Shown: piece after piece, positions 35,343 to 42,312 of the stretch
Position numbering within the stretch: the stretch's first letter is position 1
How the letters are laid out: every line of letters starts with the position of its first letter
Origin: Paenactinomyces guangxiensis
Lineage (GTDB): Bacteria; Bacillota; Bacilli; Thermoactinomycetales; Thermoactinomycetaceae
Direction: 5' to 3'
Assembly (NCBI RefSeq): GCF_016055185.1
Contig: NZ_JAECVR010000004.1
Coordinates: 62,001 to 126,000, forward strand
Length of the DNA stretch: 64,000 nt
Program-made: the position numbers and the translations under genes
The notes under the pieces: generated by a model
Databases searched by the model: none
Told to the model about the DNA's origin: nothing
Seen by the model: the letters and a program-made list of their open reading frames with translations, nothing else

Positions 35343-36869
35343 ATGAGTACATGGGAGTTCTTATATAATGGTTTTTTAGTTGCTTTACAACCGGAAAATA
35401 TTCTTTATGCGTTTGTCGGGGTATTAATCGGGACAGCAGTCGGAGTACTGCCGGGCATTGGGCCGATCAGCGGGGTTGCACTTCTGATCCCTGTTACTTC
35501 AACACTGACATCCGGAGCATCTCCGGAAGAAGCTGCGGCAAGTGCCATTATTTTATTGGCAGGAGTCTACTATGGAGCTATGTACGGCGGTTCAACAACT
35601 TCGATCCTGTTAAACACACCGGGGGAATCTTCTTCGGTGGTGACTACGCTGGACGGATACCAGATGGCGAAGCAAGGGCGCGCAGGGGCGGCACTTTCCA
35701 TCGCGGCAATCGGTTCCTTTTTTGCCGGAGTGGTAGCCCTTGTGGGGCTGGTATTTTTGGCGGAACCACTGTCTAACCTGGCGATTCGGTTTGGGCCGGC
35801 TGAATATTTTTCCCTAATGGTATTGGGGTTGTGTGCCGTCAGCGGGCTGGCGGGAAAGTCGATGACCAAAGCATTGATCATGACTGTGTTTGGTTTGCTT
35901 TTGGCCACGATCGGGATTGAGAATGTTTCAGGCGTAGCCCGGTTTACCTATGAGATTCCCGAATTGTATCAGGGATTAGAATTTTTGACCATTGCGGTTG
36001 GGCTGTTTGCCCTGGGAGAAGTGTTTAAAGCCATTCTGGAAAAGGAGAAATATGAAGGAACTGTTGCCAGAGTCGGCCGTATTTATCCGGGAAAGCAAGA
36101 TTTAAAAGACAGTGCCGCACCGATTGTTCGCGGTTCAATCCTCGGCTTTTTCATCGGCGTTTTACCCGGTGCAGGAGCTACGCTGGCCTCATTTTTTTCC
36201 TATCTGATGGAAAAAAAGATCAGCCGCAAACCGGAAAAATTTGGAAAAGGAGCGATTGAGGGGGTAGCCGCACCGGAATCGGCAAACAACGCCGCTTCAG
36301 GGGGAGCGATGATTCCACTGTTAACCCTGGGGATCCCGGGTTCGGGAACAACCGCGATCTTAATGGGAGCGCTGATTATGTACAATGTCCAGCCAGGTCC
36401 TTTGCTGTTTGACGAACATCCGCAGGTGGCCTGGGGATTGATTGCCAGTATGTTTATCGGAAACCTGATGTTGCTTGTGTTAAATATGCCTTTAGTCAAA
36501 GTGTTTGCCAAAATTATTCAAACCCCTCCTAAATATCTGATTCCGATCATCATTGCGATCTCCTTTTTTGGAGTGTATGCGGTTCAAGTAAATACATTTG
36601 ATCTATTCCTGTTGCTTGTCTGCGGAGTTTGCGGCTATTTCCTTGCCAAAAATGATTATCCACTGGCTCCTTTAGTTCTCGGACTTGTGCTGGGACCCAT
36701 GATTGAAAATAACTTGCGCCGGGCCCTTACGGCAACAGACGGAGATTGGAGTATATTTGTTACCCATCCCATCTCGCTCGCCTTTTTGATTATCGCTGTG
36801 TTGTGGTTGCTGGTACCTATGCTTCTAAAATTAAGGGGAAATAAAGTTGTTGTAAATGAAGAAGGATAA
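35343..36869 (+). CDS. tctA: Tripartite tricarboxylate transporter, large membrane subunit
   Basis: 508 residues, about 12 helices, with the TctA signature segments LIGTAVGVLPGIGPISGVAL, YGAMYGGSTTSILLNTPGES and, in the second half, GVLPGAGATLASFFSYLMEK and TLGIPGSGTTAILMGAL. It forms the sodium- or proton-coupled permease for a tri- or dicarboxylate captured by TctC. It is the last gene of the operon; a strong terminator follows at 36992. Confidence 0.95.
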   Translation: MSTWEFLYNGFLVALQPENILYAFVGVLIGTAVGVLPGIGPISGVALLIPVTSTLTSGASPEEAAASAIILLAGVYYGAMYGGSTTSILLNTPGESSSVVTTLDGYQMAKQGRAGAALSIAAIGSFFAGVVALVGLVFLAEPLSNLAIRFGPAEYFSLMVLGLCAVSGLAGKSMTKALIMTVFGLLLATIGIENVSGVARFTYEIPELYQGLEFLTIAVGLFALGEVFKAILEKEKYEGTVARVGRIYPGKQDLKDSAAPIVRGSILGFFIGVLPGAGATLASFFSYLMEKKISRKPEKFGKGAIEGVAAPESANNAASGGAMIPLLTLGIPGSGTTAILMGALIMYNVQPGPLLFDEHPQVAWGLIASMFIGNLMLLVLNMPLVKVFAKIIQTPPKYLIPIIIAISFFGVYAVQVNTFDLFLLLVCGVCGYFLAKNDYPLAPLVLGLVLGPMIENNLRRALTATDGDWSIFVTHPISLAFLIIAVLWLLVPMLLKLRGNKVVVNEEG

Positions 36870-36991
36870 GCACTTGCACAGAAAACAACCGTTTTAAGAA
36901 AAGTGTCCATAATCAGAGACTGATGCAGAACAGTTACTAAATATGACTATTTGGCAGTTTATAGAATCAAAACGACTCATATGCAAAAATA

Positions 36992-37036
36992 AAGAAGCAC
37001 TTCCTGATCATGCAAAGCAGGAAGTGCTTCTTCTTT
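36992..37036 (+). terminator. Strong terminator of the tct operon
   Basis: Perfect 15-bp stem AAGAAGCACTTCCTG/CAGGAAGTGCTTCTT (36992-37006 with 37018-37032), followed by a T-rich stretch. Confidence 0.85.
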
Positions 37037-37242
37037 GTCAGAAGTTGCACCACTCTTTTGACGTTGACCGCAAATGTGGTCAACATAGCTTGAATAGTAA
37101 CACCAAAGAAACCCTAGTATCAATCCTTAGAACCTTTTAAGTTCTGATTTGTATGACCAATACGCTTCCCTTCATTGTTTACAGATCTTTTCTTGATGTT
37201 TTGGTCTTTAACATTGTATTATTCACCCAATTGTGTAACAAA

Positions 37243-37264
37243 AAAAGTGCCCGAAGGCACTTTT
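37243..37264 (-). terminator. Terminator for the leftward regulator transcript
   Basis: AAAAGTGCC-CGAA-GGCACTTTT. On the minus strand the stem is followed by seven T residues, which places it as the end of the HTH-TPR regulator transcript. Confidence 0.75.
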
Positions 37265-37414
37265 ACAAAAGATGTTATGCTATGCATCAGTCTCTTTAGC
37301 CGGACAGAGTTTTTTATAACTTATTTTAAATGAGTGAATGAAGTAGTAACACAAATCTATAAATCATTTAAAAGCCAGCCGTTATCATCACTCATTTGAA
37401 AAGTTAATAGTCCT

Positions 37415-37498
37415 TTAATGTTCCGTATCGTCATCGTCACCCATTTGACTCATGATATTGGTTGAAATGTTTTGATAATAAAACTTAGTCGATTCCAT
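37415..37498 (-). CDS. Small ORF overlapping the regulator 3' end, possible signalling peptide
   Basis: ATG at 37498-37496 lies inside the last codons of the HTH-TPR regulator and opens a 27-residue frame beginning MESTKFYYQNIS and ending MGDDDDTEH. It has its own ribosome site (GTGAGG, 9 bases upstream). Receptors of the RRNPP family commonly have their pre-peptide gene in exactly this overlapping position. Against this, the peptide has no hydrophobic export signal. A second tiny frame (MSDDNGWLLNDL) lies about 20 bases further on. Confidence 0.35.
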   Translation of the reverse strand: MESTKFYYQNISTNIMSQMGDDDDTEH

Positions 37499-38828
37499 AA
37501 ATCTCATCCTCACTTTGCACATTTAAGTTGCGTTGTAGATCTACAAGTTTGTTCATAAGTATGTTACGGTCATTTTCTTTATTCATCTTACCAAAACAGT
37601 ATGCCAATTGCAACAAGGCAGTATGTTGACGCTCTTTGTATCCGTTTTTTTCGGTAAGAAATTCAGCTTCTTGATAAAAGGGCGCTGCCTTTTCGTATTG
37701 ATGCTGACTAGAATAAATGTTGCCGCATACAATTAGAGCTTTTGTTAAGCGGTAGACATCAGTAGTGTTTCGACCTATTTCAATGGCTTCCTTTATTTGA
37801 TTTTCAGCCTCAGACCAATTCTTTTGATGTAAATGGATTATGGATAAAAAAGTGATCGCTTCTAGTTTCCTGCGTGGAAATTTCCCTTCGGGGTCATAAT
37901 CCAGCACTGATTGGAAACGTTGTTTTGCCTTTTCGTATCTTTTTTGTAAGAAGAAAACACTTCCAAGAACAGTGATTAAGCCGAGCTGACGATTTTCAGA
38001 CCTGTTTCTGCGAGCAATATCTATCCCCTCTTTACAAACGTCAATCGCTTCCTCATATTTCTTCATTTTCCGTAAAAAAACAGCTCGAGACTTATAAAGG
38101 TTTAGCCTGACATGAACGCTATCAATTTGTGGAATTAATCCCCAAGTCTCCTCTAAGATTGGTGCGACTTCAAAATACTGTGACGATCTGATTAAGTAAA
38201 GAATCTTATTTGTCATTAACGAATGCTTGATGTCTTTTCTCTCTTTGTTTTCATCGTATACGCTCAATCCTTTTTCAACATCTTCTTCAGCTTTGGTTAG
38301 GTTATTTTGAGCATAGCTACAAATGCTTAATTCGTTGTGACAAGCGGAAACAATGTTGTCTTTGGGGTTCAGTTTATATCTATTACAAAGACGTATAGCT
38401 AATTTGTAATATTTTTCTGCTTTCTTAAAATCCTTTTTTGCATAGTAATACCGACCTTGAAGATAATTAAGAAAGGGAGCGAGTGGATGAAAACTCTCAA
38501 TGGTTATATTTTTTAGGAGAGGGTAAGCTATGGTTGATTTGTTATTGTCGATCATTGATTCAATTTGTTGCAGTTGAAATGTAAGATTGTCAATATCCTC
38601 TTCCACCTGTCTGACGAGTTTTGTTAATTTTCTTTCATCATCAAGTCCCAATTTTTTGAGATAACGAAAGACTTTCTGTTCGTCAACATTTTCTGCTCCC
38701 CGTTCAATGTTCGAGATCGTACCATAACCCATATCCTCCTCGGATACATCATTTTGTCGAAAGTTAAGTTCCTTTCTTACTTTTCTCATGAGGTATCGAA
38801 CTATGTTTGGGTCTAGTCCATAAAACAT
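37485..38828 (-). CDS. HTH-TPR regulator, RRNPP-like
   Basis: About 447 residues. The N-terminal 65 residues form an XRE-type helix-turn-helix (RKVRKELNFRQNDVSEEDMG; YGTISNIERG), and the rest is a chain of tetratricopeptide repeats (for example RYYYAKKDFKKAEKYYKLAI and CGNIYSSQHQYEKAAPFYQE). This is the layout of peptide-sensing regulators such as PlcR, NprR and AimR. ATG 38828 is chosen because it follows GGAGGG at 6 bases; an upstream ATG at 38888 lacks a site. It faces away from the lasso-peptide island and is its likely controller. A TATAAT box lies about 25-30 bases upstream of the start. Confidence 0.8.
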   Translation of the reverse strand: MFYGLDPNIVRYLMRKVRKELNFRQNDVSEEDMGYGTISNIERGAENVDEQKVFRYLKKLGLDDERKLTKLVRQVEEDIDNLTFQLQQIESMIDNNKSTIAYPLLKNITIESFHPLAPFLNYLQGRYYYAKKDFKKAEKYYKLAIRLCNRYKLNPKDNIVSACHNELSICSYAQNNLTKAEEDVEKGLSVYDENKERKDIKHSLMTNKILYLIRSSQYFEVAPILEETWGLIPQIDSVHVRLNLYKSRAVFLRKMKKYEEAIDVCKEGIDIARRNRSENRQLGLITVLGSVFFLQKRYEKAKQRFQSVLDYDPEGKFPRRKLEAITFLSIIHLHQKNWSEAENQIKEAIEIGRNTTDVYRLTKALIVCGNIYSSQHQYEKAAPFYQEAEFLTEKNGYKERQHTALLQLAYCFGKMNKENDRNILMNKLVDLQRNLNVQSEDEIYGID

Positions 38829-39011
38829 AAATATCCCTCCATAGCATTTACCACTATTATACAAAGAAAATGCAATAAGAATAGCCAAATGATTGAATTA
38901 AATAAAATTTCCTTAAACTGATTCTTAAAAGATAAGAAAACGGTTATTAATTCAGTTGTAAGGAATTAGAAAGGAACTGTTTTAAATAGATTAAATTAAA
39001 TAATTTTTGTA

Positions 39012-39041
39012 TTGAAAAAATTCGGTAAACTATAATATAAT
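39012..39041 (+). promoter_or_regulatory. SigA-type promoter of the rightward island genes
   Basis: TTGAAA at 39012-39017, an 18-base spacer and TATAAT at 39036-39041, about 80 bases before the first rightward gene of the island. Apart from this promoter and the regulator's own divergent promoter, the 294-base gap 38829-39122 shows nothing. Confidence 0.7.
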
Positions 39042-39122
39042 TTGATTGTACCAAGCTTGATATATGCTTGTTCAAAGGTTGACTGTTTTTGATGTTAATT
39101 TTTTTAAAGGGAGGTTTGAAAT

Positions 39123-39422
39123 TTGATAACAGTTCAAATTGAAGGTCAGCCGAATCAGGTTAAACCATTTCTAGATGACCTGCAACGACATCCAACGATT
39201 GAATTGTTGCACCATGAAGTCAAGAACAAAGGAATGACGGGGCAAGTAGATGTACAGGTGACATGTTACGTCAAACATTTGCCGAAGCATCGGCTGAAAG
39301 TAGTTCAGCTAGTCACAGAAGAGGGCGCAGAAATCCACATTCCATTCTTGGATCTGGTCAACGTGGAGATTGAGGAGGGGAAAAAAGTATTTGCTGGTAG
39401 GGTTTTTGATGTATTCGCATAA
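39123..39422 (+). CDS. Small DUF3970-like protein, paralogue 1
   Basis: 99 residues starting MITVQIEGQPNQVKPFLDDL. The first 25 residues resemble DUF3970-type small proteins (RxEGxxxEVxxFxxDL), and the C-terminal half is a separate strand-rich stretch ending in FAGRVFDVFA. It is clearly related to the protein at 39905, with shared VEG/IEG, NQV, F, D and HP positions. No function is known. TTG or ATT-like start region: the TTG at 39123 follows GGGAGG. Confidence 0.55.
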   Translation: MITVQIEGQPNQVKPFLDDLQRHPTIELLHHEVKNKGMTGQVDVQVTCYVKHLPKHRLKVVQLVTEEGAEIHIPFLDLVNVEIEEGKKVFAGRVFDVFA

Positions 39423-39448
39423 AAAAAGAGCCACCTAATGAATGGCTC
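39421..39448 (-). terminator. Hairpin oriented as a leftward terminator
   Basis: GAGCCA/TGGCTC (39428-39433 with 39443-39448). The T run exists only on the minus strand, although the neighbouring genes are rightward. It could stop antisense transcription or simply be a structured end. Confidence 0.4.
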
Positions 39449-39551
39449 AAAAAAATCAAATCGGTGATTCTATTATAACACTCAAAAAGTAAATCAGAAA
39501 AGGCTTGTTCCTTCATAATTGGATTGGAGTGGAGTATCCAAGAGGGAGGAA

Positions 39552-39800
39552 ATGAGTTTGAAGCAACGTGAGTTAACAACCATAAAGAAAGAAGATATGG
39601 TAGGAAAAGTCGTATATGTTTTAGCAAAACTCGGCTATTCTCGACCTGAGATATCAAAAGTAACCAAAGAACTTCGCAATGTATTAAATCTAAAGTGTAC
39701 GGGCCGCATTTTCGATGAGAACTTAATCACTGGAAGAGTAGATAGAAAAAATTTACTGCCAACGATCTCTGACCATGGAAATGACAAAATCGACGGCTAA
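39552..39800 (+). CDS. Small protein of unknown function
   Basis: About 82 residues, charged and soluble, beginning MSLKQRELTTIKKEDMVGKV, with a likely helix-turn-helix-sized helical pair (KVVYVLAKLGYSRPEISKVT). ATG 39552 is only 2 bases from GGAGG; TTG 39558 gives the better spacing of 8, so the start is uncertain. It sits between the two paralogues at 39123 and 39905. Family not recognised. Confidence 0.5.
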   Translation: MSLKQRELTTIKKEDMVGKVVYVLAKLGYSRPEISKVTKELRNVLNLKCTGRIFDENLITGRVDRKNLLPTISDHGNDKIDG

Positions 39801-39904
39801 TTTGGTGGCTTGAAATAGGACTGGATGCATACACTCTTCATTTTCATTTTTTACAACTAGATTGCGAATGAGTCCACAATCATTGGATCTAGGAGTGAGA
39901 AAAA

Positions 39905-40237
39905 ATGCTAAGGCTGCGAGTCGAAGGACCGGCAAATCAGGTAAATGCCTTTATGAGGGATTTTGCTAACCATCCTCAATTCGATGTGAAGGCTTCATCA
40001 AGCCCTAATCAAAACGATTATTTCGAGAGTGATGTGATCAGCTCGTTTTGTCACTTTGTATACCATCCTTTAAACGAGATCAACCAGCCGATTTCTGTAA
40101 CGTTTGTAACACCCGACGGTAGGGATCTCAATTTTGCACTATTACGAGGAAAGGTCATACGAATGGGCGATGTGGTTTTTATTATGGGAAAAGCGAATGC
40201 GGGGCTTTTAAAAAGCAACAGATTTGGCAAGAGGTAA
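39905..40237 (+). CDS. Small DUF3970-like protein, paralogue 2
   Basis: 110 residues starting MLRLRVEGPANQVNAFMRDF and carrying a second strand-rich part (ISVTFVTPDGRDLNFALLRG). It aligns end to end with the protein at 39123, so this is a duplicated family. It has a clean AGGAGTGAG ribosome site. Function unknown. Confidence 0.6.
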   Translation: MLRLRVEGPANQVNAFMRDFANHPQFDVKASSSPNQNDYFESDVISSFCHFVYHPLNEINQPISVTFVTPDGRDLNFALLRGKVIRMGDVVFIMGKANAGLLKSNRFGKR

Positions 40238-40281
40238 ATGACTACCCGGATAAAGTGTACGGATTTATGCAGGAGGAGAAC

Positions 40282-40797
40282 ATGGATGTAGAGATTTGTC
40301 ATGTTTTGCTTACTATTAGAAGGGCGTGTTTTCAGCAGATTGTATCAGGAATTAAGAAATATGAGTTTCGTCGTAGGTATGTCAATCAACCATCTATCGC
40401 ATTTATTTACGTCCCAACTCCTGTACAAGCGATCAGAAGCGTTATCCAATTTGGACAGCCCATTGTTGATTCTGTAAAGGGGATTGCAGATATTGCAGAA
40501 GCCAGTCAAAAAGGAGCAGGAGAACAAGTAGAAAAATACTTTGCTGGACTTGATAGGGGATATGCAATCCCAGTCATGCACGTTAAGGAATTAAAACCAA
40601 TCACTATCTACGAAATTAAAAGAAGGTTCCCAGTATTCACACCACCTCAATCCTACCTCAAACTTGAAAATAAACCGGATATTCTTCGTTACTTAGTAAT
40701 GAAAGCTACATACATCCATCAAGTAGAATTTTTAATCCCAAACGAAGTTTTTAAGAATGAAGAGAGTGAAATAATAGCCAGGGAAAAGAGCTTCTAA
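40282..40797 (+). CDS. ASCH-domain protein
   Basis: 171 residues. The N-terminal pattern HVLLTIRRACFQQIVSGIKK followed by YEFRRRY is the ASCH/PUA-like signature (LLSIxPxxAxxILxGxKxxEFRR), a fold associated with RNA or modified-base binding. ATG 40282 lies 6 bases after AGGAGG. The C-terminal third is not recognised. It sits directly before the lasso methyltransferase and shares the island's AT-rich composition. Confidence 0.65.
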   Translation: MDVEICHVLLTIRRACFQQIVSGIKKYEFRRRYVNQPSIAFIYVPTPVQAIRSVIQFGQPIVDSVKGIADIAEASQKGAGEQVEKYFAGLDRGYAIPVMHVKELKPITIYEIKRRFPVFTPPQSYLKLENKPDILRYLVMKATYIHQVEFLIPNEVFKNEESEIIAREKSF

Positions 40798-40911
40798 AAG
40801 AATATGGTTAAGTTTTATCCTTTGATAAAGGTTTTTTCAGAATAAAATGGAAGATTATAAACTGTTTCAGGTATCCGTTTTCTAAAAACCTAATTAGGAG
40901 GCCATTATGAG

Positions 40912-41937
40912 ATGAACAGGCTTGATGAGGCTTTTCAATCTGTAGAACGTGACTCGTTTGTACTGAGAGAAGATGGAAGTGCTGTAATGCAAAGCACAGC
41001 CAGTCAAACGATCAAAGAAGCTCTGGAACTGTTAAACATACAAGAGGGTAATCGAGTATTGGAAATTGGTACAGGTTCAGGATTTAGTGGGGCACTTCTC
41101 TCGTATTTAGTGGGGTCAAATGGGCTTGTCGTATCACTTGATATTGAGCCAGAAATGACTAATCGTGCAAGGAAATTATTTAAGCAAAAAAGTATCACCA
41201 ATGTTCGTTTTGGAACAAGAGATGGCAGACTAGGTGACGAAAAAAACGCCCCATATGATCGAATTGTTACTTGGGCAACTGCTGACCATCTGCCTTTATC
41301 TTGGCTTAATCAGCTTCAAGACCAAGGAATTTTAGTCGCTCCTTTTCTTTGTGGAGGGGTTGCAAACAGTATGTATGTTTGCCAAATGAAAAAAGAAGGC
41401 GATAAGTTAATCGGACAAAAAGTTATTTCAGGTGGGTATATTCTGATGAACGAAACACCTGAATATGAGTCATATGGTCATGAACTAGCGGCAGATGTGA
41501 AAGATATGGATGGTTCCGAAGCACGTGCTTGGGCAAGTTCACAATGGTTGCGAAGCGAACCTGTAGAAAAACGGGAAAAGTTTTTAAAATCATTGGCAAG
41601 CCAACCCCCTGAGAAATCCAATTTCGAGTTAGATGAAAAACTGAATGATTTTAAAGCCTATCTGGTTTCTCAACAAAAAGAAGGTCTAACAACTGCCTTC
41701 CTTGTTAAAGAGCGTTCTTTGCTAGGATACAGTGATCAGAATGAGTTTGCTTTACTATCGAACTCTAAACCTCTAATGATCGCAAACGGAGAACGTGCCA
41801 AATCAATTCTTCAAACATGGTATGAAGAATGGTTAGAGTTAGGACAAGTTGGAGTTGAATCAATGATTCCTTTCATGCAACAAAGTGATGATACATGGGT
41901 CGTGCGCTTAACTTTGCGAAGTAATGATCTCAGGTAA
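40912..41937 (+). CDS. PIMT-like O-methyltransferase with C-terminal extension (lasso aspartimide type)
   Basis: 341 residues. The first 200 are a protein-L-isoaspartate methyltransferase fold: TASQTIKEALELL before motif I, VLEIGTGSGFSGALLS (AdoMet site), VVSLDIEP, and PYDRIVTWATADHLP. Housekeeping PIMT is about 210 residues; this protein has a further 130-residue domain, as do the methyltransferases of aspartimide-forming lasso peptides (cellulonodin-2 and lihuanodin). These methylate an Asp side chain in the ring, which then closes to aspartimide. The gene ends 26 bases before the first precursor. ATG follows TTAGGAGG by 10 bases. Confidence 0.85.
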   Translation: MNRLDEAFQSVERDSFVLREDGSAVMQSTASQTIKEALELLNIQEGNRVLEIGTGSGFSGALLSYLVGSNGLVVSLDIEPEMTNRARKLFKQKSITNVRFGTRDGRLGDEKNAPYDRIVTWATADHLPLSWLNQLQDQGILVAPFLCGGVANSMYVCQMKKEGDKLIGQKVISGGYILMNETPEYESYGHELAADVKDMDGSEARAWASSQWLRSEPVEKREKFLKSLASQPPEKSNFELDEKLNDFKAYLVSQQKEGLTTAFLVKERSLLGYSDQNEFALLSNSKPLMIANGERAKSILQTWYEEWLELGQVGVESMIPFMQQSDDTWVVRLTLRSNDLR

Positions 41938-41963
41938 ACCTCAAATGAAGGGAGGTGGTTAAA

Positions 41964-42095
41964 ATTCATTTAGTCAAAGAAGAAAACAAAAAGACCTATG
42001 AAAAACCCACCATCTTAAAAGCAGGGTCATTTGTTGAAGAGACATTGGGAAACCGTGAAACCAACATCGCAGACCTTAAAGAATATTACAACTAA
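41964..42095 (+). CDS. Lasso peptide precursor A1
   Basis: 43 residues read from ATT 41964, the codon that lies 6 bases after GGAGGTG and aligns with the ATG of precursor A2. The leader carries the lasso recognition pattern YEKPTILKAGSFVEETL with Tyr12, Pro15, Gly21 and Thr27 at position -2. The predicted core is GNRETNIADLKEYYN (residues 29-43): Gly1 joined to Asp9 makes a 9-residue ring and a 6-residue tail. Asn6-Ile7 replaces the Asp-Thr pair of A2. GTG 41955 is an alternative start but lies inside the ribosome site. Confidence 0.82.
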   Translation: MHLVKEENKKTYEKPTILKAGSFVEETLGNRETNIADLKEYYN

Positions 42096-42125
42096 TCATT
42101 GGAGTGATTGAAAGGAGGTGACATA

Positions 42126-42245
42126 ATGGAGAACAACGAAAAAACTTACGAGAAACCTACTATCCACAAGGCTGGTTCGGTTGTAGAGAAAACATTGGGA
42201 GACGAAGAAAGAGATACGGCAGATTTGAAAGAATACTACTATTGA
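42126..42245 (+). CDS. Lasso peptide precursor A2 with Asp6-Thr7
   Basis: 39 residues from ATG 42126, 5 bases after AGGAGGTG. Leader pattern YEKPTIHKAGSVVEKTL, with Thr23 at -2; predicted core GDEERDTADLKEYYY (residues 25-39). Gly1 and Asp9 would close the ring; Glu3, Glu4 and Asp6 are too close. Asp6-Thr7 in the ring is the kind of site the adjacent PIMT-like enzyme is expected to convert to aspartimide. It shares ADLKEYY with A1, showing recent duplication. Confidence 0.85.
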   Translation: MENNEKTYEKPTIHKAGSVVEKTLGDEERDTADLKEYYY

Positions 42246-42254
42246 TGTTGTAGA

Positions 42255-42293
42255 AGGGGTGCTTGCTTTATGTAATTCTTTAGCACCCCTTTT
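42255..42293 (+). terminator. Attenuator-like hairpin between precursors and cyclase
   Basis: AGGGGTGCT/AGCACCCCT (42255-42263 with 42282-42290) and TTTTATTTT. A partial terminator here would make far more precursor than enzyme mRNA, a common RiPP arrangement. Confidence 0.75.
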
Positions 42294-42312
42294 ATTTTAG
42301 GAGAGAGGATTA

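Larger units (their letters stand above)
36870..37414. other. Intergenic region between tctA and the regulator island
   Basis: About 545 bases with no supported gene. It contains the tct terminator (36992-37036) and a minus-strand terminator (37243-37264). A 65-codon frame at 36943-37140 runs through the tct terminator and is not believed. Confidence 0.6.

Noticed and set aside
36943-37140. 65-codon frame after tctA
   Set aside because: It runs straight through the strong tct terminator hairpin, has no ribosome site and shows no recognisable family.
40912-41937. Housekeeping protein-repair PIMT
   Set aside because: The extra 130-residue C-terminal domain, AT-rich island setting and position 26 bases before a lasso precursor favour a RiPP-modifying role.
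41955-42095. GTG 41955 as start of lasso precursor A1
   Set aside because: It overlaps the GGAGGTGG ribosome site and leaves no room for initiation; ATT 41964 aligns with the ATG of A2.
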